A program made the translations under genes and the position numbers. From NCBI RefSeq assembly GCF_028885415.1, contig NZ_CP118527.1, forward strand, positions 1,984,001 through 2,048,000: DNA of 64,000 nucleotides. Reading direction: 5' to 3'. The DNA is from Streptomyces coeruleorubidus (GTDB taxonomy: Bacteria; Actinomycetota; Actinomycetes; Streptomycetales; Streptomycetaceae). Below the pieces are notes generated by a model that saw only the letters and a list, made by a program, of their open reading frames with translations, was not told the origin of the DNA and did no database searches. The stretch's first letter is position 1. Each line of letters opens with the position of its first letter. Shown here one piece after another: positions 53,520 through 62,312 of the stretch.

Positions 53520-54289
53520 CGGCTCTCCTCCCACTGCTGCTGGATGCGGTTCATGCCGGTGAGCCACCGGTCGGGGTCACCGGCCCGGGCCTGGTAGTAC
53601 GCGGCGACCTCGGAGTGCGGCAGTATCAGGAACCGGTCCTCCTCGATGCCCTTCACCAAGGCGTCCGCCACGGCCTCCGGCTCGATCGCGGTCGGCTGGA
53701 GCACCAGGTCGCCCGCGCTGCCGGTGGCGGCCAGCATGTCGGTGCGTACGCCCTGCGGGCAGATGGCGTGGACCTTCACTCCCCGGTGCCGGTACGTCAG
53801 CGACAGCCACTCGGCGAAGGCGAGGGCGCCGTGCTTGGTGACGGCGTAGGGCGCGGCGCCGATCATGGTGAGCAGCCCGGCGGCGGAGACGGTGGAGACG
53901 AACCGGCCGCTGCCCCGCTCCAGCCAGTCGGGCAGCAGTTCGTGAGCGGCCCGGACATGCGCCATGACGTTCACGTCCCAGGAGGTCGCCCAGGCCTTCT
54001 CGTCCAGCGGCCCGTCGGCGTCACCACCTTCGAAGGCGACGCCGGCGTTGGCGCAGTAGACGTCGACGGTCCCGCCGAGGGCGTCCCGGGCCGCGCCGAC
54101 TATCGCCGAGGCATCACCGGGCACGGCGATCCCCCCGATTTCGTCCGCAACGGCCTGCCCTCGCGCGGCATCCAGGTCGTTGACGACAACCCGGGCCCCT
54201 TCGGCGGCGAAGCGCCGGGCGAGGGCAGCCCCGATACCACCACCAGCGCCCGTGACCACGACTCCAGCACCCTCAACGGCTTCCACCAT
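53516..54289 (-). CDS. SDR-family oxidoreductase
   Basis: A 257-residue short-chain dehydrogenase. Cofactor motif VTGAGGGIGAALARRFAAEG, NAG in YCANAGVAFEG, catalytic Ser and Tyr in VSTVSAAGLL and APYAVTKHGAL. It may oxidise a hydroxyacyl intermediate of the pathway encoded by the neighbours. The start at 54289 (MVEAVEGAG) lies just downstream of the TetR-type operator (54327-54342). First gene of the operon with ligase and TetR. Confidence 0.9.
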   Translation of the reverse strand: MVEAVEGAGVVVTGAGGGIGAALARRFAAEGARVVVNDLDAARGQAVADEIGGIAVPGDASAIVGAARDALGGTVDVYCANAGVAFEGGDADGPLDEKAWATSWDVNVMAHVRAAHELLPDWLERGSGRFVSTVSAAGLLTMIGAAPYAVTKHGALAFAEWLSLTYRHRGVKVHAICPQGVRTDMLAATGSAGDLVLQPTAIEPEAVADALVKGIEEDRFLILPHSEVAAYYQARAGDPDRWLTGMNRIQQQWEESR

Positions 54290-54326
54290 CGGTCTCCCTC
54301 GACGCGACTCGGCTGTGCTGCGCCAG

Positions 54327-54342
54327 ACTAACTGGTCGGTAT
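54327..54342 (-). promoter_or_regulatory. TetR-type operator and promoter of the SDR-ligase-TetR operon
   Basis: ACTAACTGGTCGGTAT is an imperfect palindrome whose GGTCGGTAT half matches the site at 48764-48781. On the minus strand a possible -10, TAGTCT (54330-54325), overlaps it. The SDR start is 38 bases downstream. Confidence 0.6.
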
Positions 54343-54373
54343 GTTTCAAGGAAGGGCCCACCGCAACACCCTT

Positions 54374-54407
54374 AGGGGCGCGGGGAACTGCGCGACCAGC
54401 CACAACG
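54374..54407 (-). repeat. Dispersed intergenic repeat, copy 2
   Basis: A 34-bp element whose reverse complement matches 40542-40575 at 32 of 34 positions. It lies between the divergent SDR and NamZ genes, ending 34 bases before the NamZ start. Confidence 0.75.
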
Positions 54408-54441
54408 AAATCGGCACAAAACGGATCACGGAGGCCACCCC

Positions 54442-55677
54442 ATGCGCCCTTCAAGACGAGCCTTACTCACGGCGGCCACGGCAGCAGCCGTCTCGGCCAC
54501 ACCCACCGCAACCGCGGCCCCACGCCCCAGACAACTCCGCACCGGCTTCGAACGACTCGCCCACGACGGCTACACCCTGCTCGACGGCCAAAAGGTCGGC
54601 ATCGTCACCAACCCCACCGGCACAACCCGCGACGTCCACCACATCGTCGACGTCATGCACGAGGACGACCGCGTCGACCTCACCGCCGTCTTCGGCCCCG
54701 AACACGGCTTCCGCGGCACCGCCCAGGCCGGCGGCTCCGAGGGCCGCTACGACGACCCGGCGACCGGCCTGCCCGTCTACGACACGTACCTCAAGAGCGG
54801 CCGGCCGCTCGCCGACATCTTCACCGCGTCCGGCGTGGACACGGTCGTGTTCGACATCCAGGACGTCGGCGCCCGCTTCTACACGTACATCTGGACCCTG
54901 TACGACTGCATGGAGGCCGCGCGGCTCGCCGGCAAGCGGTTCGTGGTCCTGGACCGGCCCAACCCGGTGACCGGACGCGCGGCGCTGGGGCCCGTGCTGC
55001 ACAAGGAGTTCGCCACGTTCGTCGGGCGGCAGCCGATCTCCCAGGCTCACGGGATGACCGTCGCGGAGCTGGCACGGCTGTTCAACGAGGAGTTCCTGAC
55101 CGAGCCGGTACCGCTGGAGACCGTGCCGATGTCGGGCTGGAGGCGCTCGGACTTCTACGACGCCTCCGGGCTGCCCTGGGTGCCGCCGAGCCCGAACATG
55201 CCGACGCCTCAGACGGCCCTGGTGTACTCGGGGACGTGTCTGTTCGAGGGCACGAACCTGTCGGAGGGACGCGGCACGACCCGGCCGTTCGAGCTGCTCG
55301 GCGCGGAGGGCATCGACCGGCGCTGGGCCGCCGCCGCGAACGAACTGGCCCTGCCCGGCGTGCGCTTCAGGGAGGCGTACTTCGCGCCCACCTTCTCGAA
55401 GTTCCAGGGCAGGACGATCGGCGGTGTGCAGGTCCATGTGCACGACCGGGACGTCTTCGATCCCGTACGGACGGGGATCGCCCTGCTCGTGACCGCCAGG
55501 AGGGTGTGGAGCGGGTTCGCCTGGCGCTCCGACAACTGGATCGACAAACTCACCGGCTCCGCGCGCGTGCGCACGATGATCGACGCGGGCGCGGACACCG
55601 ACGAGGTCGTGGCGGGGTGGCAGGAGGAGCTGGCGGCGTTCCGGAGGATGCGGCGGAAGTACCTCCTCTACCGCTGA
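54442..55677 (+). CDS. namZ: NamZ-type exo-beta-N-acetylmuramidase (DUF1343), secreted
   Basis: A 411-residue protein of the DUF1343 family, whose studied member NamZ removes terminal MurNAc from peptidoglycan fragments. The signal peptide (about 1-26) is Tat-like, SRRALLTAATAAAV, so the protein is exported. Conserved stretches are FGPEHGFRG, VFDIQDVGARFYTYIW, DRPNPVTGR and WVPPSPNMPT. Codons 4 to 8 are TCA AGA CGA GCC TTA, unlike the rest of the gene. The TTA (54463-54465) makes translation dependent on the bldA tRNA, linking the gene to development. The ATG is preceded by GGAGG. The 5' region holds a dispersed repeat. Confidence 0.9.
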   Translation: MRPSRRALLTAATAAAVSATPTATAAPRPRQLRTGFERLAHDGYTLLDGQKVGIVTNPTGTTRDVHHIVDVMHEDDRVDLTAVFGPEHGFRGTAQAGGSEGRYDDPATGLPVYDTYLKSGRPLADIFTASGVDTVVFDIQDVGARFYTYIWTLYDCMEAARLAGKRFVVLDRPNPVTGRAALGPVLHKEFATFVGRQPISQAHGMTVAELARLFNEEFLTEPVPLETVPMSGWRRSDFYDASGLPWVPPSPNMPTPQTALVYSGTCLFEGTNLSEGRGTTRPFELLGAEGIDRRWAAAANELALPGVRFREAYFAPTFSKFQGRTIGGVQVHVHDRDVFDPVRTGIALLVTARRVWSGFAWRSDNWIDKLTGSARVRTMIDAGADTDEVVAGWQEELAAFRRMRRKYLLYR

Positions 55678-55784
55678 GCACGGAATCGCGCGCCCAATGC
55701 GCCCGTGACGTATGGCCAAGCTCCCCCGTTGGCAGGACGATGCGCCACATCGCGCGCGTCACCCGGGGGAACAGGGGGCCTGTC

Positions 55785-57101
55785 ATGGCGGATCCGGCGA
55801 TGAGTGTGACTCCCTACTGGGAGCTGACCTTCGACGCGGACGGGGACCCGGAGGGCCGCCGGCGCGACCGGCTGCTCGCCGGGGTGACCGAACACAAGGT
55901 GCGCGACCTCGTGGTCTTCGCGCACGGCTGGAACAACGACCGCTCGGGTGCGACCCGGCTCTACGACCGGTTCCTGGCGCCAGTCCCGCGGCTGGCCCCG
56001 GCCGCGCGGATCGGGTACGTCGGGGTGCTGTGGCCGGCGATGCGGTTCTCCGACGAGCCGATCCCCGACTTCCCGCGGGCCGTGGCGGCCGGGGCACCCC
56101 GGCGCCCGGTGCTCGACAAGGACACGCGGCACGCGCTGCTGGAGTCCTTCCCGGGCCGGGCGATCCTGGTCGACCAGATCGCCCGGCTGCTGGAGCAGCA
56201 GCCGCCGGAGGAGGCCGAACTGGAGGAGTTCGGGCGGCTGGTGCGGCTGCTGGTGGAGGTGGTGGCGCCCGGGCCGCAGGCGCTGTTCGCGGCGGACACG
56301 GTGGCGGAGGGCGTACCGCAGAGCGAGCCGGAGATGTTCGCCGGCTCCTCGGCGGCGGCCTGCGAGGAGTTCGCGCGGGCGCTGGCGGGCCTCGAAGCGC
56401 CCGGTGCGCAGCAGGGGTTCGGCCTCCCCAACCCCTGGGAGGGCGCGCACGAGCTGCTGCGGCAGGCGACGTACTACGCGATGAAGCGCCGCGCGGGAAC
56501 GGTCGGTGAGCGCGGTCTCGGCCGGGTCCTCGGGCAGCTCGCGAAGGCGGCGCCGGGCGTGCGCGTGCACCTCGTCGGGCACAGCTTCGGCGCACGGCTG
56601 GTGTCGTTCGCGCTGCGCGGCCTGGCCGAGGGCGTGCGCACGGTGAAGTCGGTGACGCTGCTCCAAGGGGCGTTCTCGCACTACGCGTTCGCGACCCGGC
56701 TGCCGCACGACGCCCGTGCCGGAGGGGTGCTCCAGGGGCAGCAGAACCGCGTCGACGGTCCCCTGGTGTGCTGCCACTCCCGGCACGACTCGGCCCTGGG
56801 CACGATGTATCCGCTGGCCTCGCGTATGGCGGGCGACAGCCGCTCGGTCGCGGGCCTCGGCATCGGGCGGGCGCTGGGCGCCAAGTGGGGTGCGATGGGC
56901 TACGGCGGGGTGCAGGCGGTGCCGGGCACGCGCGCGTACACCCTCGCCGAGGCCCTGCGGGCGAAGCTGCCCGCCTCGGGGTGTGTGAACGTCGACGCGG
57001 CGGCGGTGGTCAGACGCGGTGGCCCGCCCGCCGGCGCGCACAGCGACATCCTGCACGAGGAGCTGGCCCGGCTGGTGCTGGCGGCGGGCCGCATCCGCTG
57101 A
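55785..57101 (+). CDS. Alpha/beta-hydrolase-fold protein
   Basis: A 438-residue protein with alpha/beta-hydrolase signs: VFAHGWNND early, and the nucleophile elbow VHLVGHSFGARLVSFALRG with S267. The segment LVCCHSRHDSALG could carry the acid and His. There is a long central insert of about 130 residues with low similarity to known lipases. Homologues in Streptomyces are sometimes annotated as serine/threonine kinases or lipases, and neither is supported here. The ATG at 55785 is chosen because of a G-rich site upstream; ATG 55800 is an alternative. The substrate is unknown. Confidence 0.8.
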   Translation: MADPAMSVTPYWELTFDADGDPEGRRRDRLLAGVTEHKVRDLVVFAHGWNNDRSGATRLYDRFLAPVPRLAPAARIGYVGVLWPAMRFSDEPIPDFPRAVAAGAPRRPVLDKDTRHALLESFPGRAILVDQIARLLEQQPPEEAELEEFGRLVRLLVEVVAPGPQALFAADTVAEGVPQSEPEMFAGSSAAACEEFARALAGLEAPGAQQGFGLPNPWEGAHELLRQATYYAMKRRAGTVGERGLGRVLGQLAKAAPGVRVHLVGHSFGARLVSFALRGLAEGVRTVKSVTLLQGAFSHYAFATRLPHDARAGGVLQGQQNRVDGPLVCCHSRHDSALGTMYPLASRMAGDSRSVAGLGIGRALGAKWGAMGYGGVQAVPGTRAYTLAEALRAKLPASGCVNVDAAAVVRRGGPPAGAHSDILHEELARLVLAAGRIR

Positions 57102-57122
57102 CCCGCCGCCCGCCCTTTTGCG

Positions 57123-59921
57123 TCACCGGTGCGAGGTGAACTCCACGACCTGCTGGTAGGTCGGCCGGTTCTGCCAGCTGATCTTGCCGTGCTTGATGCC
57201 GCCGAGGGTGCGGTGGTTGATGGAGTCGGCGCACCACTGGTCGCCCGCCGAGCACACGTCGTCGCCCGGGTAGACCTGGGCCGCGGTCTTGCCGGCCGCC
57301 TCCTTCAGGGTGCTGACGAGGGTGTCACGGCAGGCGCCGAGGTCTCCGCCGCCGCAGTACTCGCGGGCCAGCGGTCCCCGCACCTGCTCGCCGAGCACGG
57401 CCCGGATGTCCTTGTCGACGTAGCTCCACCAGCCGTACTGGAAGGAGCTTCCGGCGTGCGACCCGGTCGGGCCGTGGGAGGCGGACGGGGACTCGTCGAC
57501 GGGGAGGTTGGCGGTCATCGCCTCGAACAGCTCGCTGCCGAGGCCCGGTTCGAACTCGGCCTTGACCAGCAGCGGCCACCAGGCGTCCAGGATGCGGATC
57601 GCGTCGGCGTCGGCGTACCTCTTGGAACCGGCCGAGGTCTCCGTGCGCTTGCCGCCCGCGGCGACCCACGCCTGGAGCTTGCTGACGGCTGCTGCCACGG
57701 TGGGATCGGTGACGGGCGAACTGCCCACGACCTTCAGCAGCTTGGGCAGGACGTCCTCCACCCGCAGATCGGCGACCCCGGCATCCGCCATCGCCTTCAC
57801 CAGCGACGCCCGGGTGACCCCGCCCTGCTGGACCAGCTTCTTCACCCGGTCCTCGAGGAGGTTGCCGCGGTGCACGGAGCCGTTGCCCCAGGGCGCGGCC
57901 GTGTAGTCCTTGGCCTGCTTGTTGTTCCAGGAGATGTAGTAGTCCTGGTCGATGGAGTTGGGGTGGGCGGAGGGTGGGGTGTAGTCGGCCGTGTTGGTCG
58001 CCGGGTCCCAGCCCCGCCACTCGTGCGCCGGCCGGGCCCAGACCGGGAACTCGGGGTCGACGCCGTTCGCGCGCACCGGGTTGTCGCCGCTGTTGTAGTA
58101 CGCGGTGTGCTCGGAGTCGACGTAGAACCAGTTGAAGGTGTAGTTGATGTGCTGCACCGCCTTCTGGAACGACTCCGGGCCCTTCACGTACTCCGGGTCG
58201 TTCAGCATCTGGAAGCCGATGATGGAGTCGGCCTCGTGCAGGAAGGACGAGCGCAGGGAGGTGTAGGCGACCTTCTTGCCGCCGACCGTCGCGCGGTACT
58301 CGACGGGTCCGTACTTGGTGCGCCAGACGCGCATCGTGTACGAGCCGGCCGCCGTGCCGTCGGCGACCGTCGGCTTCCAGGCGTTCTTCCGCTCGACCTT
58401 CTCCATCGGCGTGCAGGTGCCGCGGTACAGGTAGTGGTAGTCGTCCTGGCACAGCTCGACGGCGTACGTGTCGATGATGTCCTGGCCGGAGGTAGTGGCG
58501 CTCCACGAGTAGTCCTGGCCGCGGCCGAGTTCGACGTACATGCTCAGACCCGCGAAGGAGGCGCCGCGGGCGCTGATGCCCGGCCCCTGGAGTTCCTGGA
58601 GCAGCAGCAGCTGGGGCGCGAAGTAGCCGGTCTGCGGGCCGAACACGGCGACCGGGTGGCCGCTGGCGGTGTGCTCGCCGTTGACCACGAGGGCGTTGGA
58701 CATGCCGCGCTTGGCGGACGACAGGGCCGTCTTCGCCGCCTCCCGGGAGGCGCTGGTGGCGTTTGAGCCGGCCGCGCTGCCCGTACGGTCGTGGACCAGC
58801 GGTTCCTGGGTCACCGAGCCGGCGTCGGGCAGGGCCCGGCCCTGCGGGTCGGCCGGTTTGGTCGCGTACGGGAAGCTGCCGTCGTGCTGGGTGAGGACGG
58901 CCTCCGGGTCGTTGCGCTCGCGGAAGGACTCCCACACCTTGGTGCCCTCGGCGACGCCGTACTTCTCTTGAGCGGCCAGGAGCGAGAGGGCGTTGTTGAC
59001 CTCGCCGCCTCCGCCGGAGCCGAACAGCGCGCCGATGACGGACGCCAGGGCGACCATGTCGGTGATCTTGAAGTGCTCGATCTTCCCGGCGTTGGTGACC
59101 GAGTCCTTGTGCCCGGTCAGGACGTACTCCCCGGGGAAGTACCGGCCGCTGTCGGAGGCGTCGATGTAGGCGTTGATGCCGTCGAGGTAGGCCTTGACGT
59201 CGGCGAGGGCCAGCTTGCCGCGCTCGCCGTTGGTGGCGACGGCGTTGTCGATCTGTGCCTGGAGATCGGCCTCGGAGTACGGGGCGTGCCGCCAGAACTG
59301 CTGTTCCAGGCCCTGGTTGGAGGGCGCGCCGCCCGCAAAGGAGGTGAGCTGACCGCGCCCGACGTGCCGGAAGACGTCCATCAGCCACAGCCGGTCCTGG
59401 GCGGCCGCGTAGCCGGCGCCGAACTCCGTGCCGTACCTGGTGGTACCGGTGATGTGCGGCACACCGGTCTTCTTGTCCCGGACGATCGTCACGTCACCGC
59501 GCCCGGCGGGTTTGACGGTGGAGGCGACCTGATCGGCCGGGACCCCGAAGGACGCGTCGTTGAAGAAGTTGTTGATCTTGTCGTTGGTGAGGCCGGTGTA
59601 CCCCTTGGCGAGGTTGGCATACGGCCCGAGCTGGTCCTCGGCGTGCTCGGGCTGGGTGCCGAAGGCCTGGTTCAGGAGGATCTGCGCGAGGGTGGCGTTG
59701 CCGTTCTGGCCGGGCGGGAGTATGTCCGAACACTGGTTGCCGCAGTAGTCGTTCGCCATCGCCGTGGTCTGCGCGGTCTCCGTCTCCGAGGCGGCCGCGT
59801 GTGACAACGGCGACAAAAGACCTGCGATCAGCGCGCATACCGATGCGGTCTTCAGGAACCCGGGGATTCCGCGGGGAGTTCTCATTCTGTCGAGAACGGT
59901 GCGTGGGTTACGCCGTGGCAT
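57123..59921 (-). CDS. Penicillin acylase-family (S45) Ntn-hydrolase
   Basis: A 932-residue exported precursor that should cleave itself into two chains. The signal region covers about the first 45 residues (GFLKTASVCALIAGLLSPLSHA). The alpha-chain part contains GVPHITGTTRYGTEFGAGYAAAQDRLWLMD. The beta chain would start at S408 in KRGMSNALVVNGEHTASGHP, with the Ser as N-terminal nucleophile, and FGPQTGYFAPQLL follows. It hydrolyses amides, such as acyl-homoserine lactones, beta-lactam side chains or lipopeptides; the substrate is not known. ATG 59921 has GGAGGAG 10 bases upstream. It is convergent with the hydrolase gene. Confidence 0.92.
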   Translation of the reverse strand: MPRRNPRTVLDRMRTPRGIPGFLKTASVCALIAGLLSPLSHAAASETETAQTTAMANDYCGNQCSDILPPGQNGNATLAQILLNQAFGTQPEHAEDQLGPYANLAKGYTGLTNDKINNFFNDASFGVPADQVASTVKPAGRGDVTIVRDKKTGVPHITGTTRYGTEFGAGYAAAQDRLWLMDVFRHVGRGQLTSFAGGAPSNQGLEQQFWRHAPYSEADLQAQIDNAVATNGERGKLALADVKAYLDGINAYIDASDSGRYFPGEYVLTGHKDSVTNAGKIEHFKITDMVALASVIGALFGSGGGGEVNNALSLLAAQEKYGVAEGTKVWESFRERNDPEAVLTQHDGSFPYATKPADPQGRALPDAGSVTQEPLVHDRTGSAAGSNATSASREAAKTALSSAKRGMSNALVVNGEHTASGHPVAVFGPQTGYFAPQLLLLQELQGPGISARGASFAGLSMYVELGRGQDYSWSATTSGQDIIDTYAVELCQDDYHYLYRGTCTPMEKVERKNAWKPTVADGTAAGSYTMRVWRTKYGPVEYRATVGGKKVAYTSLRSSFLHEADSIIGFQMLNDPEYVKGPESFQKAVQHINYTFNWFYVDSEHTAYYNSGDNPVRANGVDPEFPVWARPAHEWRGWDPATNTADYTPPSAHPNSIDQDYYISWNNKQAKDYTAAPWGNGSVHRGNLLEDRVKKLVQQGGVTRASLVKAMADAGVADLRVEDVLPKLLKVVGSSPVTDPTVAAAVSKLQAWVAAGGKRTETSAGSKRYADADAIRILDAWWPLLVKAEFEPGLGSELFEAMTANLPVDESPSASHGPTGSHAGSSFQYGWWSYVDKDIRAVLGEQVRGPLAREYCGGGDLGACRDTLVSTLKEAAGKTAAQVYPGDDVCSAGDQWCADSINHRTLGGIKHGKISWQNRPTYQQVVEFTSHR

Positions 59922-60079
59922 GTGGGGGGCTCCTCCCGACGGGGGTGGGCGGGATGTTACCGCCGGTATCCCCGGCTTTGAAGATGAACAAGCGTCACTT
60001 TTTGGAGTCAGCACAACAGGCACACGGACCACGGCAGTCGACTCAGGGCCTCGTCGGACCGCTTATGGAGGCCATTTGA

Positions 60080-60150
60080 AATCGGATGGAGCCGATTCGC
60101 TTGTCGATACGTCTATTCGGCGACGTCCTTACGACGACGCCGAAGTGACC
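60080..60150. other. Hairpins in the intergenic region upstream of the zinc-ribbon gene
   Basis: The region between the acylase and the next gene is lower in GC than the rest. AATCGG-ATGGAG-CCGATT (60080-60097) and TTCGGCG ... CGCCGAA (60117-60145) are two inverted repeats in front of the zinc-ribbon gene. They could be regulatory; no known motif is matched. Confidence 0.45.
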
Positions 60151-60186
60151 GGATTTCAGGTGCAGGTGTGACGGAGGTGCAGGACG

Positions 60187-60789
60187 ATGGCCGGTTTCCG
60201 GAGTCTGGCGAGACAGGTCCGCGATCCGCGGTGCGATCTGGCACTGCGGCGCTATTCGCTGCGCAAGTGCCTTGAGAGGTTCGCCCCTTACGGGCACAGG
60301 GCGACCTGGGACCATCTGTGTTCCCGGGCAGGGTTCGGTCCCGAGGACCGGTCCCCCGATCCGGCGCGGCTCGTGGCCGCACTGGACGAACTGGAGGAGG
60401 CGCGGGCGGTCTGGCTGGCCTACGAGGTCGAGTTCGCCGAGCGCCGCAAGAAGGAGAAGCACGACGGACTGCGCCGGCCGGGCAGTGTGGACGACTGGCA
60501 CCGGCTGACCTGGGGCGGTTTCGGCGTGGCGTGGTGCGACGATCCGGCGGTCCATCCCCGTGAACCGCTGGCCGAGGTGCTGCGCCGGCTGATCGCCGCG
60601 CTGGAGCGCGAACCGGGCTCGGGGTGCCCGGTGTGCGGCGGGGAGCAACTCGCCTGGAAGTACGACCTGGACCACGAGCCTTCGGCGGGTCCGGTCTGCA
60701 CGGACTGCGGAATTCTCGTACCGCGTCCGGTCCTCACGCCCGAGGCCCTGACGGACGCCAGGCGGGCGAGGTTGTTGGTGTCGGCTTGA
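60187..60789 (+). CDS. Hypothetical protein with C-terminal zinc ribbon
   Basis: A 200-residue basic protein. The first 70 residues are helical (RRYSLRKCLERFAPYGHRATWDHLC). The C-terminus carries a four-Cys pattern, CPVCGGEQ ... CTDCGIL, spaced by 20 residues, which fits a zinc ribbon. No enzyme motif is recognised. ATG 60187 has GGAGG and GGACG upstream. It may bind nucleic acid or protein, but this is inference. Confidence 0.7.
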   Translation: MAGFRSLARQVRDPRCDLALRRYSLRKCLERFAPYGHRATWDHLCSRAGFGPEDRSPDPARLVAALDELEEARAVWLAYEVEFAERRKKEKHDGLRRPGSVDDWHRLTWGGFGVAWCDDPAVHPREPLAEVLRRLIAALEREPGSGCPVCGGEQLAWKYDLDHEPSAGPVCTDCGILVPRPVLTPEALTDARRARLLVSA

Positions 60790-60880
60790 CGAATGCGGGT
60801 GCGCGGGGGTGCGCCGGGGATGCCGCACCCCACTGTCGTCGCCGGGGCCGGCTGTCAGTGGTGACTGGCACCATCAGGAC

Positions 60881-61621
60881 ATGGTGCAGGCGTGTCTGAA
60901 CGGTCCGCGGACCGCCGCCGACGGTACGGCGGTGCCGCTGACTCCCGAGTCCATGGCCGACTCCGCGGCCGACGCCGTCGCGGCCGGGGCCACGGACATC
61001 CATGTCCATCCCAAGACGCCCTGCGGGCGGGACACGTTGTCACCGCGGGTGCTTGCGGTGACGTTGTCGGCGATTCGGGCGCGGGTGTCGGTGCCGGTGG
61101 GTGTGACCACGGGGGCGTGGGCCGAGCCGGACGCTGCCGCCAGGCTGGAGCGGATACGGAGCTGGACCGTCCTGCCCGACCACGCCTCGGTCAACTGGCA
61201 TGAGCCCGGGGCGGAGGAGGTTGCCGCCCTGCTCCTGGATCTCGGGGTGGGTGTGGAGGCCGGCATCTGGTCCGGGACGGACGGTGCGGAGCGGTTCGCT
61301 GCCTCGCCGCTGGGGCCGGAGGTGCTGAGGGTGCTGGCCGAGGTGACGGATACCGACCCTTCGAGTGCGGTGGCCTCCGCGCGGGGGTTGTTGTCCGGCC
61401 TTGGTGCCGCGTATGGGCGTCCTGTCCTGCTGCACGGGGAGGACGGGGGTGCGTGGCCGGTGCTGCGGCTTGCGGGGCGGTTGGGGTTGGCCACGCGGGT
61501 CGGGGCGGAAGATGTGCTGCGTCTGCCGACGGGACGACTGGCCGGGTCCAATGCGGAGTTGGTCGCGGCGGGGTTGGTGGAGTACGAGGCAGGTCGGCGG
61601 GGTGCTCGGCGTGGCCGCTGA
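60881..61621 (+). CDS. 3-keto-5-aminohexanoate cleavage (BKACE)-family protein
   Basis: A 246-residue TIM-barrel protein of the family that condenses beta-keto acids with acetyl-CoA. It starts MVQACLNGPRTAADGTAVPLTPESMADSA; the zinc site is DIHVHPKTPCGRDTLSP (two His), and SVNWHEPGAEEVAALLLDLGVGVEAGIWSG and LLHGEDG follow. It is slightly shorter than the usual 270-300. The start lies 5 bases after an AGGAC and may be weakly initiated. The actual substrate is unknown; the family includes many without assigned function. Confidence 0.85.
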   Translation: MVQACLNGPRTAADGTAVPLTPESMADSAADAVAAGATDIHVHPKTPCGRDTLSPRVLAVTLSAIRARVSVPVGVTTGAWAEPDAAARLERIRSWTVLPDHASVNWHEPGAEEVAALLLDLGVGVEAGIWSGTDGAERFAASPLGPEVLRVLAEVTDTDPSSAVASARGLLSGLGAAYGRPVLLHGEDGGAWPVLRLAGRLGLATRVGAEDVLRLPTGRLAGSNAELVAAGLVEYEAGRRGARRGR

Positions 61622-61720
61622 GGCCGGGTGGGTCCGCAGCCCGGCGGAGCGGGGCGCCGCTGCGCCCACCCGTGCCGCCCCAAGCGGCACGACTGCCCGC
61701 AGCTAAGCGCGCATGCAGCA

Positions 61721-62191
61721 CTAAGCGGACGCCCGGCCCCTGTCGACCATCAGGCGGGAGCCCGTGCGGCGTTCGCCGAAGACGTCGCCCGGGTTGGACA
61801 GCACGCAGGTGTCGAGGGAGAGGCAGCCGCAGCCGATGCAGTCGGTGAGGTGGTCGCGGAGGCGGTTCAGCTGCTTGATGCGTTCGTCCAGCTCCGAGCG
61901 CCAGGCCTCGGAGAGACGCGCCCAGTCCTCCCGGGTCGGCGTCCGCTCCTCGGGAAGCTCCGCCAGCGCCTCACGGATCGTCGCCAGCGGGATGCCGACC
62001 CGTTGCGCGGCCCGGATGAAGGCGACCCGGCGCAGCGTGTCACGCGAGTAGCGGCGCTGGTTGCCCGAAGTGCGGCGACTGCTGATCAGGCCCTTGGACT
62101 CGTAGAAGTGCAGGGCGGAGACGGCGGCCCCGCTGCGCGCCGACAGCTGGCCGACCGTGAGCTCGTGGATCTTCTCTGAAATCTGGGGCAC
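61721..62191 (-). CDS. soxR: SoxR, redox-sensing MerR-family regulator
   Basis: A 156-residue regulator. The MerR helix-turn-helix is [25 protein letters not shown]. The C-terminus has the [2Fe-2S] cluster motif C118-x2-C121-x-C123-x5-C129 ([12 protein letters not shown]), diagnostic for SoxR. In Streptomyces, SoxR responds to redox-active secondary metabolites and controls quinone/flavin reductases, not soxS, which is absent here. The start GTG 62191 gives a typical N-terminus; the frame continues upstream without a start signal. It diverges from the MaoC gene. Confidence 0.94.
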   Translation of the reverse strand: MPQISEKIHELTVGQLSARSGAAVSALHFYESKGLISSRRTSGNQRRYSRDTLRRVAFIRAAQRVGIPLATIREALAELPEERTPTREDWARLSEAWRSELDERIKQLNRLRDHLTDCIGCGCLSLDTCVLSNPGDVFGERRTGSRLMVDRGRASA

Positions 62192-62226
62192 CTTTCGAAC
62201 CCTACCGATCGACCCTCCCGGGTCCG

Positions 62227-62269
62227 TTGACACGGCCCCCACAGCCGACCATGCTAAGCAGTCGCTTAG
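62227..62269 (+). promoter_or_regulatory. Promoter and TetR-like operator of the MaoC gene
   Basis: TTGACA (62227-62232) is a consensus -35, with CATGCT (62250-62255) 17 bases on. The palindrome CTAAGC-AGTC-GCTTAG (62254-62269) begins inside that -10, so a repressor bound there would block transcription. A similar site, TGAGCGAGCGCTTA (63473-63486), lies upstream of the TetR gene. Confidence 0.6.
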
Positions 62270-62312
62270 ATATACGAGCGCACGCAGACTTCCTGACGCG
62301 AGAGGCCGGGAC

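Noticed and set aside
55785..57101. Serine/threonine protein kinase
   Set aside because: Some relatives carry that name, but no kinase motifs are present. There is a GHSFG nucleophile elbow and an early HG motif, as in alpha/beta hydrolases.
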